Assembly: GCA_022818135.1 (NCBI GenBank) | Contig: JAFMSR010000003.1 | Coordinates: forward strand, 17,096,351-17,160,350 | Length of the DNA: 64,000 bases | Direction of reading: 5' to 3' | Source of the DNA: Saxidomus purpurata | Taxonomy: Eukaryota > Mollusca > Bivalvia > Venerida > Veneridae | Shown: positions 1 through 11,592 of the stretch, one piece after another | How the letters are laid out: every line of letters begins with the position of its first letter | Numbering within the stretch: the first letter of the stretch is position 1 | Position numbers and translations under genes: made by a program | Notes under the pieces: model-generated | Databases searched by the model: none | What the model saw: only the letters and a program-made list of their open reading frames with translations | Told to the model about the DNA's origin: nothing

Positions 1-516
1 AAAACATGTAGTATGAATAATTACACAAGAAACTGGTTTGATAAAGTTAATGCCATCAATGGTACAAATGGCATAGGAGGTAGTAAACTAAGAATGTATA
101 AGTTATTTAAAAAAGGATTTGAAACAGAAAAATATGTATCAGCTATAATGCCGCTGAGTCACAGATCAGCCCAGGCAAATTTTCGTTGTGGGTTGGCACC
201 TATCCGTCTTGAGACAGGCATATATGAAAGGTTAGATGTGCATGGCTGATAGAGTTTGCCCATTTTGTTCAAACGCTAGTACTGTAGAGGATGAAAAACA
301 TGTTCTTTTACACTGTCAAGAGTATTCGTCTATTAGAAAAGATTTGTTGAGTAAGGCCCCCTATCATGTGATAACAATTTCAGCACATTTACAGATACTG
401 AAAAATTGAATTTCATACTCTCCGACCCTAGAATAGTTCATGTTTCTGCAAAATCCTGTTTTATGATTTTAAAGAAAAGAAGAAATTTACTGTATTCAAA
501 TTTATATACAGTTTAA
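1..516 (+). mobile_element. 3' end of a non-LTR (LINE) retrotransposon, degraded
   Basis: The sequence encodes the C-terminal tail of a LINE reverse transcriptase in three frames. Positions 13-249 read HRSAQANFRCGLAPI followed by ETGIYERL, the conserved segment after the RT domain. Positions 242-408 continue in another frame with a zinc-knuckle-like CPFC...HVLLHC motif (CX2C, then HX4C). A third frame from about 380 reads NFILSD and ends at the stop at 514-516. At least two frameshifts, near 240 and 380, make it non-functional. The RT palm would lie upstream of the window. The clade was not resolved. Confidence 0.75.
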
Positions 517-919
517 TTGTGTGTGAGCCATGCTGTGGGAGGTTTTCATGCAACAGAGCTCATATACATAGACTAAAGTGTGATACATATATTTAGATTT
601 AGATGAGTGATATGTAAATTATTATAATGTTATACTATTCTTAATCAGATACTAGTCTTAAATAATATGCATATAACTTAAACACTTTGTATTTTACATT
701 TAAGCATACAGATAGTGTAAATCAGGTTGTTTCAGATCTGGTCTGAGGAAATAAGCATTTTAAGCATAATAGAAAAGGGCGGTAGTCTAATATTTGCCCT
801 TTCATAGTATTGAATACTTTTTAAAGCAGTGTTTAACCATGTTTAAACTCATGGTACGATTAACACTGTCTTTATGTCTTTTAAAATTTAATGTAAAATA
901 TGCAGTAATATTGTGTATG
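517..919. other. AT-rich stretch without recognisable genes
   Basis: Downstream flank of the LINE tail. I see no coding signal, RNA gene or repeat match to other parts of the window. Confidence 0.5.
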
Positions 920-1258
920 CAATAAAGGTTGCATTTTTCATTTGATCTTCATGCGCTTCGTCAGTATAATTGCCTTGATTAAATCTAGGTCAAGTTCGAA
1001 AATGGGTCATCTGGGGTTAAAAACTAGGTCACGGGGTCAAATCATAGAAAAACCTTGTGTAATGCTCAATCTGTTAACAGAGTGGTGTGAAAATAATTGT
1101 ATGAAGATAAATGTGTTAAAAAGTTATATATGTGCAGTATTGTGCAATACGTATTGTAATTTATAAAGTCTCTTGTAGCTCTATAAAGAACTGCCATGTA
1201 CTATTTTATATTGATGAATTTATATGTGTAAATGATGTTTATGGATGAGACGTAAATA

Positions 1259-1295
<37 letters not shown>

Positions 1296-1560
1296 CATAA
1301 AAGTATGCAATAGAGGTTGCATTCATTTTTCTTTGGATCGTCATGAAACCGGGTAGAATGACTGTGAAGAAGAAATCTAGGTCGAGTATAAAATTTAATA
1401 TGGATCATCTGAAGTAAAATATTAGGTCACAGGGTCTAATAGAAAAACATTGTATTTGTCATTTTCATTGGATCTTCATGAAACTTGGTCGGTTTAATTG
1501 TCCTGATTACATTAAGGTCGAGTTCAAATGTAGGTAATCTGGGGTCAAAGTCTATGTCAG
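920..1560 (+). repeat. dispersed repeat with CTAGGTCAAGTTCGA units
   Basis: Degenerate direct units of roughly 130-180 bp carry 'ttcatgaaactTGGTCAG', 'TAGGTCgAGTTCgaAaTggGTCATCTGGGGTCAAA' type segments and 'ATAGAAAAACCTTGTGTA'. The same units recur at 27440-27790 and 41900-42290, so this is an interspersed family rather than a local array. Short reading frames inside it are repeat artefacts. Confidence 0.6.
1258..1297. repeat. (AT)n microsatellite
   Basis: About 40 bp of alternating A and T with two TG interruptions, lying inside the dispersed repeat. Confidence 0.9.
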
Positions 1561-1796
1561 CCAGTCATCCTCAATGATCTGGAATGTCTGAATGCAGGAC
1601 TCCTTTACGTTCGTAACAAAGTCCTATGGGATCGGGAATGGTCAGGAGAGGTCGGTGTGTCCCCCGTAACATTCAGGTTACTAATCCGATTGTGTCTAGT
1701 CGGATTACAATCGTGACTATGTCGTGACAGATAATGCTGTATCTGATCAAAATTGTAACTATATCCTGTGTTGACTTGAGTGCCAAAAATAAATGC

Positions 1797-2259
1797 CATA
1801 TTCTTCACAAATCAGGGTCCTGTCATTCAGGTTGCTGTACCTGAAGGCAAATCCGTAAATGCGAAGTTTTACAAGACTAAAGTTCTTCGAAAACTGAACA
1901 AATATTTCAGAAAATCGAAAACCTGCAACTGGTTTGGCCAATGTCAGATTGCTACATGACAATGCGTCATCGCACAAGGCGTCTATTGTACAAGACTTTC
2001 TGAAGCAGGAAAAGGTTGTTGTGCTCCCTCACCCTCCGTATTCGCCTGACTTTGCCCCGTGTGACCTCTTTTTGTTCCCAAAGCTCAAAAAATACCTTTC
2101 TGGTCGAAAATTTGTCCAGCGCAAACACCTCGGTTCTGCAATATTCCACTGTCTCCATAGTATACCTAGAAAAGACTATGAAATGCCTTCAAGGATTGGA
2201 TTAGAAGACTGAAACTTTGCATATCTGTTGGAGGTGAACACTTCGAGGGGACAAAATAA
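1797..2259 (+). pseudogene. mariner-type transposase remnant
   Basis: The C-terminal half of a mariner (IS630/Tc1 superfamily) transposase is readable in pieces. Near 1800-1925 the frame reads QGPVIQVAVP and then KFYKTKVL. After a shift near 1926, RLLHDNASSHKA and LPHPPYSPDFAPCDLFLFPK follow; these are the blocks with the second and third catalytic Asp of the D,D34D triad. A third frame after about 2160 reads CISVGGEHFEG to the stop at 2257-2259, the normal mariner C-terminus. The N-terminal helix-turn-helix part and the first catalytic Asp are missing, so the copy is dead. No terminal inverted repeats were found around it. Confidence 0.85.
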
Positions 2260-2979
2260 AATTTTCATTGAAATCTATCAAGGATACATTTTTATGTGCT
2301 TAGATGCATTCATATTTGAACATTCCTCGTATAAATGCAATTGTTACATATGTGTCCAATACTCAAAACGCCGGACAAAACAGTTTATTATTCACTTACA
2401 TAGTATAAATTATTAACGTTTAATAAGTTTTGTGCGAAGCAACACACTCCCTGATTGTATATCTTCAATTGATAATAAATTGAGACATTTCTCGTCTCAA
2501 ATATTTTATTTTTACTCATTTCTTGATGCAATTACCAGTACAGTGATTCGCTCATTCTGTCAATACTCGGTACACGTTTAACCATTACCCGGTACAGGAG
2601 TTGATATGTTTCAGGAACTGTATCTTCGCTATACTTTCATCGAAATTGATAAAATTTGGAACATTAATATGTTGTCTATGGGCAAATGAATCGCCCGATT
2701 CAGATCATTCAAATGTTTATAACTTCCTAAATAAAAAGGCAGAATTTGCCAACAATCGAGATTTTTCCAGTGAGCACTTTTTTGATATTTTCACCATTTC
2801 AACATACTTCTGTTGCACCTCGAGAATATATTGGACTTGGGTAGTCATTATAGTTTCTAAAAACACACAAATAAACACAAAATGATATGCATCAGAGTGA
2901 AAATTTGGTTAAACTTACCCTAGTCGTAACATGATCCATGCGAAAACTAATTATCTATGCTCAATTTCCAGCCAATATC
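2260..2979. other. no recognisable feature
   Basis: AT-rich flank of the mariner remnant. An open frame of 94 codons at 2601-2885 has no recognisable domain, and composition does not favour coding. Confidence 0.4.
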
Positions 2980-3120
2980 CGATGGTCGTTCAGCCGCAGT
3001 GAATACCCTTCTTCACGTTGTATGCTAAAGACACTGAGTGTGACCTGTGTTGTACGTTAAAAAAACATGAATTTTGATGGATTTTGGACGACTTTAAAAA
3101 TTGGACATAGCTTCTTCATT

Positions 3121-3956
3121 TTTAGCTCAAGTGGCACAAAGTGCCAGAGAGAGGTATTAGGATTGCATTCCGTCAGGCGTCCGTCGTCCGTCCGTTCACC
3201 ATTTCCTTCAAACGACATCTCCTCTAAAACCACCGGGCAAATTTTAATGAAACTTTGCAGGGACCTTGCTGAAAGCTCTATCAAAGATGTTAAAAAAACA
3301 TATTCCATGCAGAACTCTGTTTGCTATGGCAAAAACAAGGAAACACTTTAAAAATCTTCTTCTCTGAAACCACAAGGCCTAGAGCTTAGATACACCACAA
3401 GACCTAGAGCTTAGATATTAAGCATGTGGCATTGTCTAGTGGACTTCTACCAAGATTGTTCAAATTATGACCCCCAGGTCAAAATTGACCCCGCTCGAGG
3501 GTCACTTTGTTTTACATAGGCTTATATAGGAAAATCTTCTCTGAAACCACAAGACCTAGAGATTAGATATCTAGCATGAAGAAATGTCTAGTGAACCTCT
3601 ACTAAGTTTGTTTAAATTTAAGGTCAAAATAACTGCAGGGGGTCACTGGATTTTACATAAGCTTAAACAGGAAACACATGAGACCACAGTGCCTAGAGCT
3701 TAGATATTTAGCATGTAGCATTGCCTAGTAGACTTCTTCAAAGTTTGTTCAAATCATACCCTTGGGGTCAATATTTGCCCCGCCGAGGGGGTCACTTGTT
3801 TTAAAAAGACGTTTATAGGAAAACCTATTTGGTATCTAACGTTGTATTGTGGCCTTCCACCTTCTTTGTTCAAATCATGCCTCTTGGGTCAAAACTCACC
3901 ACACCCATTAGGCAAGTGGACTTGTATTCAGGTGAGCGATATAGGGCCTCTTGTTT
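3121..3956 (+). mobile_element. clam repeat family A, full-length copy with terminal hairpins
   Basis: It starts with a hairpin (TGGCACAAAGTGCCA) and ends in 'GGGCCTCTTGTTT'. The interior has three to four degenerate units with 'gaaaccacaagacctagagcttagatatt' type sequence and 'GGGGTCAAAATTGACCCCG'. The uninterrupted sister sequence at 35120-35545 shows it is an insertion. No coding capacity, so it is non-autonomous. Fragments of the same family occur at 4530-4990 (minus), 57900-58134 with 62404-62800, and 41787-42330. Confidence 0.65.
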
Positions 3957-4029
3957 CATGTTAGATTAATTTCAAAGTTTTACCAACAATTAATGGATAA
4001 TTTACTTCAAAATATCAAATTGGTTTTTG

Positions 4030-4066
4030 AGTCATACATTTGGGTAGGGGGGCGGGGGGCGGGGGT
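4030..4066 (+). repeat. G-rich tract
   Basis: 'GGGTAGGGGGGCGGGGGGCGGGGG' type sequence with four or more G runs. It could form a G-quadruplex in single-stranded DNA or RNA. Confidence 0.5.
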
Positions 4067-4529
4067 TATTTCAGGATTTTGGGCTTTGTCATTTTTTAGC
4101 TAGTCTGATTGTTTAATTTTTGCTTTTGGGTCACTTACATGCAAACTATCAAAGCTATCACTTTAAAACGTGGACTACCTGCTCACTTTCAAATGTACAA
4201 AAAATGAAGGAAGAGTTTTACAAGTCACATAACCCTGTGTTGTATTTTTACTGGATTATTGTCCCTCCTTAACTTAAAAAGTTTCAAATACACACACTAG
4301 TTTTGTAATAATGAACATAATAGCCGGTGCTCTTGTTAGTTTGTTCAATAATTAAGATAAAACTATTATTCACAGCTTTATATTTTCCCAGAACTTTGAT
4401 GGTATTCATTCTTGGAAAGTTAAGCGGATCCTGAAGCTTGTAGGGTAAGCCTCGTGAAATCAATTTGACTCCGAACAATAATTGTAGAATATGACTCGAG
4501 TAAAAAAATTCAAACTGGGGCCATGATTT

Positions 4530-4990
4530 GAACATTATTCATGGAGGTCTTCTAGAAAATGCTACATGCCAAATATCTAAGCTTTAGCTCTTGTGGTCTC
4601 ACAGGAGAATATTAAAAACAAATCCTATATAAAAACCTGTATAAAACAAATGACCCCCCGGATGGGGTCAGTTCTGATTCTGAACAATCTTGGTAGAGGT
4701 CCACTAGGCAATGTTACATGCGCAATATATATGCTCTTTGCATTGCGGTTTCAGAGGAACAGATTTTTCCTATTCATTGCCATAGCAACCTGAGTTTTGC
4801 ATGGAATGGAATTCTTTGAATACCTTTGATAGAGATTGATAAATGAAACATCCCTGCCAAGTTTCAGTAATTTTAGCCCTGTGGTTTCAGTGGAAATGTT
4901 ACATGTGGACAGACGGACGGACGACGTACGACTTACGTCGGATGGCGGGTGGTCCTAATAAATCACTCAGGCACTTTGCGACTGCTGTAC
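4530..4990 (-). repeat. family A fragment, inverted
   Basis: Read on the minus strand it contains 'gaccacaagagctaaagcttagatatttggcatgtagcatt' type units, like those inside 3121-3956. It stops near the TCCGTCCGTC block at 4905-4925. The 163-codon frame that crosses it (4843-5334) is a repeat artefact. Confidence 0.55.
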
Positions 4991-5589
4991 TAAAACACTA
5001 CATAATTTTATGTAAGTCAATATCATTTCTTTGGAAAAACAATGTAAATTTCTCATTCCGTTGTAAAGTAGGCGAAAACACTGTCATAGAATCAAGTGTC
5101 TTAACTGTTGTATATTTTGTCAAAATTACCGGCATTCCTGGGGATAAAGTTATCAGTTCGAGCTTAGCTTTATTCGGACAGCTCTTATTGACTATATACC
5201 CCCATTTCATAAAATGCAATTTAATTCTAACTTATTTTTCATTTTCAACTTTCCTATCTTTATTCAGTTTGAATGACTGTGTAAAAGTATATCACATAAC
5301 ACAAACTCAGTTAAGACGTGTACGAAGTATTTAGAATAACTACAGTAGTTCAGAGTTGGATGAACTTTTTTGATATATTGATGATTGCTGAAACCATTTG
5401 TCTCCTAAAATATCTTCAAATATAGAACTTGCAAATGTTTCACCGCTTCAACAATGATTTTAGCCTGACTCTGGATATTACTGCGAGTTTCTCTAATAGT
5501 GGTGTCGGTGTTACGTCACACTTTGATGGATGCTGGCATACAAGGATATAATCTCCAATACTAATACAGTTAATGTGCAAAATATTCTA

Positions 5590-6451
5590 TGTCACGGTAG
5601 GTGGGCTTATCAAAACGCACCGTCCGTCCATGTTTTCGTCCGTCCATTCATGAGTGTGTCTGCCCTTCCATTTTTACGAGTCGGGGCAGTCATGAATGAA
5701 GGGATTTTCCCGTCATATTGCACAACTGTTAAGATATTAAATAAAGTTGTTGCGTACAAGACCAATATCCCTACCTAAAATGTCAGTGTCAAACTTTAAG
5801 AGTTTAAAAGTAACGAATTTTTGTATAAATGCACACATTCGTGTCCGGGCTGTAACTTTGTCCAGCGTGAAAGGATTTTTAAATCGTACGGCAGAAATGT
5901 TCAGCACATGAAGACGTGAACAATCGTGCCCGGACTGTATTCTTGTCATGCACTGAAGGGTTTGGTTAAAACAACTTTGTATAAATGTTCAGCACATGGA
6001 AAGGAACGTGTCGCGTGCAAGTACCGCATCCAAAGCTTGAATGTCAATGTCACACTTACAGTTTATACGTCATGGTATTTGAAGTTCATGTAGTCCGTTA
6101 CATGTACATTGTAATTCTGCAATGCATTTAAAAATGCATGGCTCAAATAATGAGCGCATGGAGATTAAGTGTCATGCACAAGTCCAGCATTCTTACCTTG
6201 AAAGTCAAAGTCACATTCAAAGGCCAGAGGTCTTAGAATCCTGTATATTATGTACACATATTCATGTCCGAATTCATTGAAGGATTTGAAAATAATCGAA
6301 ATATGATGCGGGCTTTCTTTCCCGTCTGGCCGTCTGTAGATATTTTGATTTACAATGAAAGTTTTCAAAAATAAATTAGCACAACTATTCAGCACGACTG
6401 TGAGACACCACTTCGGGAACATTCGTCACTTACGAATGACAGCTCTTGTTT
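5590..6451 (+). mobile_element. clam repeat family B, divergent copy
   Basis: The left end carries GTCCGTCC runs. The body repeats 'gtgtccgg(g/a)ctgtaactttgtc(a/c)(t)gc' and 'gttcagcacatg(a)aagacgtg' units of about 150 bp. The right end is a hairpin ATTCGT-CACTT-ACGAAT followed by GACAGCTCTTGTTT. Other copies lie at 26200-26667 with 31706-32155, and at 35549-36260, 37914-38805, 42895-43485 and 45603-46429. Confidence 0.6.
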
Positions 6452-7177
6452 CGTCTTTATTATCAAAAAACACAAGCATTTGACATGAGGGCACCTTAAA
6501 ACAGCTGACTTGTATTTGCTACACTTCTGCTCCGGGAGCATGCAAATTTACAAATCGTGAATTTCAAAACTAATTGGAGATACAATGCACATGGATGTCA
6601 CTTCACAAAACTGACAGTTGACCCCGCCTGGTAGCACTGGGCCCCTTAATAATAAAAAGAAATAGAAACACATATTTGGAAAATGAATAAAATAGTAAAC
6701 GTGTTCGTTTCTAGCGACCGTTTCGGAAAAAAGTGAAAATAGTCATATGTTGTTGACCATTTCTTTTAAACAGTTAATTGCTATTTGCTACCCGTTAGTC
6801 ACTGAAATTCCCTAAATTCCTGATTTGTGAAGTCTTTTTTTGACCTTAGCTAAATGTTGAAATTAAGAATGAGCACTTTCTACTGACACTTTGGTTTAAT
6901 GTTTGGACCCATTTAAATATACCATTGTCAAGGTGTTATTTTGTGCATTTTCTTTCTTACTTTCCTTGTATCTCTAGCCGGTATTCCTGTTTTTACCGGA
7001 CCTGAACACGTAGTGCTTCTGTTGAGCTATTGTGATCACCCTGTGTCCGTCGTCAATCAACAATTTCACTTTTATAGATGTCACATATTATACTTTCACC
7101 ATTGTAGGAAAAATTTAAAAACATATTTTGTCAAGGTCACTGTTCTCAAATATAATCACTACAATTACAAAAGATGC
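6452..7177. other. no recognisable feature
   Basis: AT-rich sequence with no supported gene. Confidence 0.4.
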
Positions 7178-7335
7178 AAAAGCAGTTTATGGTCAGAAAC
7201 TATGATGGACATTATTATTTTGAAACAAACGTGGGAACATAGCAATGTGTCAGTTCAAAAGCAGTTTATGGTCAGAAACTATGATGGACATTATTATTTT
7301 GTATATTATTATAGCAATGTGTCAGTTCAAATCTG
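7178..7335 (+). repeat. local tandem duplication, period about 80 bp
   Basis: The block AAGCAGTTTATGGTCAGAAA... through ATTATTATTTTG occurs at about 7179 and again at about 7259, and both copies are followed by AGCAATGTGTCAGTTCAAA. The copies are nearly identical, so the duplication is recent. Confidence 0.85.
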
Positions 7336-8580
7336 AATGTTTCTTTGGTTAAATTAATTAATAATTTACGGGATTAAAATGTTGTTCTCTTCTGCCAATC
7401 AGATCGCAGTAACAAGGTCCTTATCTTTAGAATATCACGGTTGACTGTTTTCCCAATACAATCTTTCTAGAAACTCAGATAATCCATGGTCGTCAGAATA
7501 ATTTAATCTCGTAAAAAATACTCTAATGGTCATTAAGCGAGACTGCTTAAAAGAAATCAAGCCTTTTGCAGTTAATGCATTGCATCTAAAACAAGGGGTG
7601 GGGGTGTACTTTTCAAATCGACAGATCCCATCAAATCGTTGAATTTCTGGACCCATTTCTTCTAATCCACTCACTATAACATCAGTTGATTTTGCACAAG
7701 TGTTGTTATAGACCCATACAAAAAATGCTACACAAAATTTAATCCCTTAAGAAATATGGCCCTTACCGGTGAGGATCCTTCTTCAACAAAAAACTCACAT
7801 ATAGTTTAACGGTTTGTTAGCACTGTCTCCATCACGTTTTGGAGACAAATTTTAGAAAAAAAGCTGGTGTTACTTCAGAGAAAAGGATGGACAAGAGGTT
7901 TTGAAAAACATGTATCTCCCCCTTACGGCAGCCAATTAGTAGTTAAGTTGTTTTGCAATTAAATCACCGCGACCATGATTTGTTGACCTCAAAATCGATA
8001 GGGGTCATCTTGTCATGACCAACCTACCTACCAAGTTTGAGAAGGCGAAGCCAAAGCGTTATCTAGCGGCTCGGGTAATATTAATCTAGGCGGGTAATAT
8101 ATCCCCATATACCACGACAGAAAAAAAACAAAACAGTAATATATATATTATTCCATTAAAACTCACGGGACGTAACTTGCACACGAGGTTATACTTGATT
8201 AAACCCGACACTAAGGCACGGGTACTCGTGCATGAAATTGTCATTGACTGATACGATGAAATTTCGCAAAATCGGGATAAAACAAAACGTATTTGATATT
8301 GGTTACAGACCTACATCAAAATAAAATGGATTATGGGGTCCATAATTAAATGCGAAGTAATGTCCCACGAGGACTCTCAGTACCTTAAGTAACATGTCTA
8401 CGTTAGAAGTACAATTCTTCTAATAGAAGCGACCAACGGTAAACTGGTTACATGTTGATAGCTAGGCTGGCATCCAGTCCTTACATTTACTATACATATT
8501 TCATTTTATGATTATCTGTGAATTCATCTCTTACTCAATTAACCCCTTTGCTGACAAAAATGTAAGCCCAGTCAGTAGAT
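7336..8580. other. no recognisable feature
   Basis: Non-repetitive, AT-rich sequence. I see no coding frame with a recognisable domain. Confidence 0.4.
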
Positions 8581-8922
8581 ATGGACCAGAAAATGCAAAT
8601 TTGTTCATGTGAAAGCTTTAATTTGTATTTCAACAACTACAAAGGTTTAGCACCTCACTTTAGTTCTGTCAAACGAGCATCTCAGTTTGACCGCACTCAA
8701 ATTTTTACAACGTTTCGAAAGCTATCCAAATTGCAAAACAAATTGACTAAAAGTTTTACTGAAATAATTATTCTGAGCAGTAATAATCCTTGTGACAACA
8801 TTAAAGATATATACACTCAATCAGTTAAAGTTAAAATAAATCTACTGTCCTATCGAAACACTACAAGTATATTGTCTATCCTGCAAAATCGTTTGAAAAT
8901 CATCCGCTACAACTTCAGGTAG
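8581..8922 (+). CDS. hypothetical open frame, 113 codons
   Basis: An open frame from ATG to stop whose product is Lys/Asn/Ile/Leu-rich, with an amphipathic heptad-like stretch in its middle (FTTFRKLSKLQNKLTKSF). I recognise no family. The spacing would suit a coiled coil. There are no consensus splice sites at its edges and no neighbouring gene. It could be a chance frame in AT-rich DNA or a relic of a repeat-encoded protein. Confidence 0.2.
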   Translation: MDQKMQICSCESFNLYFNNYKGLAPHFSSVKRASQFDRTQIFTTFRKLSKLQNKLTKSFTEIIILSSNNPCDNIKDIYTQSVKVKINLLSYRNTTSILSILQNRLKIIRYNFR

Positions 8923-9436
8923 ACTTTATATCTCTTTGATTTAATTTTGCATATACATACATGCGTTATACATGATGTATACATGTATTTTACATTTTTG
9001 TACGTAATATATTTCGATTTTAAAAGCCACTTTAAACTAAAAGCAATATTGCTTATAAGAAATTGTCACGCTGTTTCCTTTTACACATCAGTTATAGATT
9101 GCAGTTCATGAGTTTAATGATTATTGCATGTATACAACTATGTAAAGAAAAGAGTACTTTATTATTCTACATCAGTTATGCTGTTGCAAACATGCCAAGC
9201 CTTTATAAGATAATTGAACAAGAGCACTGTATTCGTGCAGGTAAAACACTAAAAGCAGTTGACATTTTTGCACGCAATTACTAACCTAAACGTAGATTCA
9301 GAGCAAATAAGCATAGCTGGTAACTAACAGAACTACGAAACTAGATGATGCTGGTTCAAGCCTCCTTTAGAATTCGTAATACGCTTTTTATACATTTAGA
9401 TGACTAGTTAATATTTTAATATTACTTATAATTATT

Positions 9437-11592
9437 AAGCAGGTTTTTAAAAAAAACCTACTTATTAGAATGGCGATGTCGTATGTCGGGCGGGCGGATG
9501 GGCGGGCGGGCGGGCGTCAAACATTGGTTTCCGTTGGATAACTTTAGTTAGGAGTGACCAATTGCAATGAAACTTGGTGTGTAGGTAGATTGCGTGGAGA
9601 CGCCGCTTGGGATTGCATTTGGGGTCACTAGGGTCAAGGTCAAGGTCACTGTTACTAAAAATAGAAAAACGGTTTCCGCTCAATAACTCGAGCTAGGAGT
9701 GACCAATTACAATGAAACTTGGTCTGTAGGTAGCTTGCGTGGAGACGCCGCTTGGGATTGCATTTGGGGTCACTAGGGTCAAGGTCAAGGTCACAGCTAC
9801 TAAAAATAGAAAAACGGTTTCCGCTCAATAAATCAAGTTAGGAGTGACCAATTACAATGAAACTTGGTCTGTAGGTAGCTTGCGTGGAGACGCCGCTTGG
9901 GATTGCATTTGGGGTCACTAGGGTCAAGGTCAAGGTCACTGTAACTAAAAATAGAAAAATAGTTTCCGCTCAATAACTCAAGTTAGGAGTGACTAATTAC
10001 AATCAAACTCAGTGTGTAGGTAGCTTGTGTACAGAGGAAGCTTGGGATTGCATTAGGGGTCACATGGTTCAAGGTCAAGGGCACTGTTACTAAAAATAGA
10101 AAAATGGTTTCCACTCAATAACTTGAGTTAGGAGTGACCAATTGTAATGAAACTTGGTGTGAAGGTAGCTTGCGTTGAGAGGAAGCTTTGGTTCACTAGG
10201 GTCAAGGTCAAGGTCACTGTTACTAAAAATAGATTTTTATTTATTTTTAGTTTTTAGATTGTTTTAAGCAAAAAAATTTTTTTTGGGTCAAGGTCACTTG
10301 ACTCAAGGTCAAGGTCACTGTTACTAAATATAGATTTTATTTAATTTAAGTTTTTTGATTGTTATAAAAAACAAAGGTCAAGGTCACTGTTACTAAATAT
10401 AGATTTTATTTAATTTAAGTTTTTTGATTGTTATAAAAAACAAATTTTTTTTCGGGGTCAAGGTCACTAGGGTGAAGGTCAAGGTCAGTGTAACTAAAAA
10501 TAGATTTTTATTTATTTTTAGTTTTTAGATTGTTTTAAGCCCAAAAAATTTTTTTTGGGTCAAGGTCACTTGGCTCAAGGTCAAGGTCACTGTTACTAAA
10601 AATAGATTTTTATTTATTTTTAGTTTTTAGATTGTTTTAAACAAAAAAAAATTTTCCGGGTCGAGGTCACTAGGGTCAAGGTCAAGGTCACTGTTACTAA
10701 AAATAGATTTTTATTTATTTTTAGTTTTTAAATTGTTTAAAGCAAAAAAAAATTTTTTGGGGTCAAGGTCACTTGGCTCAAGGTCAAGGTCACTGTTACT
10801 AAAATAGATTTTTATTTATTTTTAGTATTTTGATTGTTTTAAGCAGAACATTTTTTTTTCGAGGTCAAGGTCACTATGGTCAAGGTCAAGGTCACTGTTT
10901 CTAAAAATAGATTTTTATTATTTTTAGTTTTTAGATTGTTTTAACAAAAAAATTTTTTTCCGGGTCAAGGTCACTAAGGTCAAGGTCAAGGTCACTGTTA
11001 CTAAAAATAGATTTTTATTTATTTTTAGTTTTTAAATTGTTTTAAGCAAAAAATTTTTTTTTAGGGTCAAGGTCACTTGGCTTAAGGTCAAGGTCACTGT
11101 TACTAAAATATATTTTTATTTATTTTTAGTATTTTGATTGTTTTAAGCAAAAAAATTTTTTTTTCGGGGTCAAGGTCACTAGGGTCAAGGTCAAGGTCAC
11201 TGTTACTAAAAATAGATTTTTATTTTTTTTTAGTTTTTAGATTGTTTTAAGCAAAAAAAATAATTTTGGGGTCAAGGTCACTTGGATCAAGGTCAAGGGC
11301 ACTGTTACTAAAAATAGATTTTTATTTATTTTTAGTTTTTTGATTGTTTTAAAAAGAAAAAAAATTGGGGGGTCAAGGTCACTAGGGTCAAGGTCACTGT
11401 TACTAAAAATGTAAAAAAAAATTAGTTTTTAAATTGTAGCGAAAAAAAATTTGGGCCCAAGGTCACAAGGGTCAAGGTCAAGGGCACTGTTACTAAGATA
11501 GGGAGGAGTCAAGATGACTGTTTTTTTTTAATTCTACAATTTCTACAGGCGCTGTTTAAACCTGCTTTCGCGGCATTGCCGCGTCTTCTTGT
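9437..11592 (+). mobile_element. clam repeat family C with long AGGTCA minisatellite array
   Basis: The left end is a hairpin (AAGCAGG...CCTACTT, 9437-9463), followed by GGGCGGGCGG. The interior first repeats ~150-bp units (9500-10230, 'TTTCCGCTCAATAACT', 'GGAGTGACCAATT', 'GGTCAAGGTCAAGGTCAC'). From about 10230 to 11460 shorter ~100-bp units follow: GGTCAAGGTCAAGGTCACTG, then TTACTAAAAATAGATTTTTA, then T-rich and A-rich runs. The right end has a hairpin CGCGGCATTGCCGCG (11569-11583) followed by TCTTCTTGT. The 53907-54903 copy shares both ends. It is non-coding and ends about 550 bp upstream of the host gene's ATG. Confidence 0.75.

Larger units (their letters stand above)
2980..4220 (+). repeat. 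dispersed repeat, copy 1 (interrupted)
   Basis: The left part (2980-3120) and right part (3957-4220) match a continuous sequence at 35120-35545, including 'gatggattttgg', 'ttggacatagcttcttcatt' and 'ttagctagtctgatt'. Copy 1 is split by the element at 3121-3956, which the second copy lacks. Confidence 0.7.

Noticed and set aside
4843..5334. 163-codon open frame
   Set aside because: It begins inside a family A fragment and a TCCGTCCGTC tract. The rest is hydrophobic AT-rich translation with no family resemblance or splice support.
9437..11592. CRISPR-like array of repeats
   Set aside because: The units are contiguous minisatellite repeats with homologous, not unique, spacers, in a eukaryotic intergenic element.
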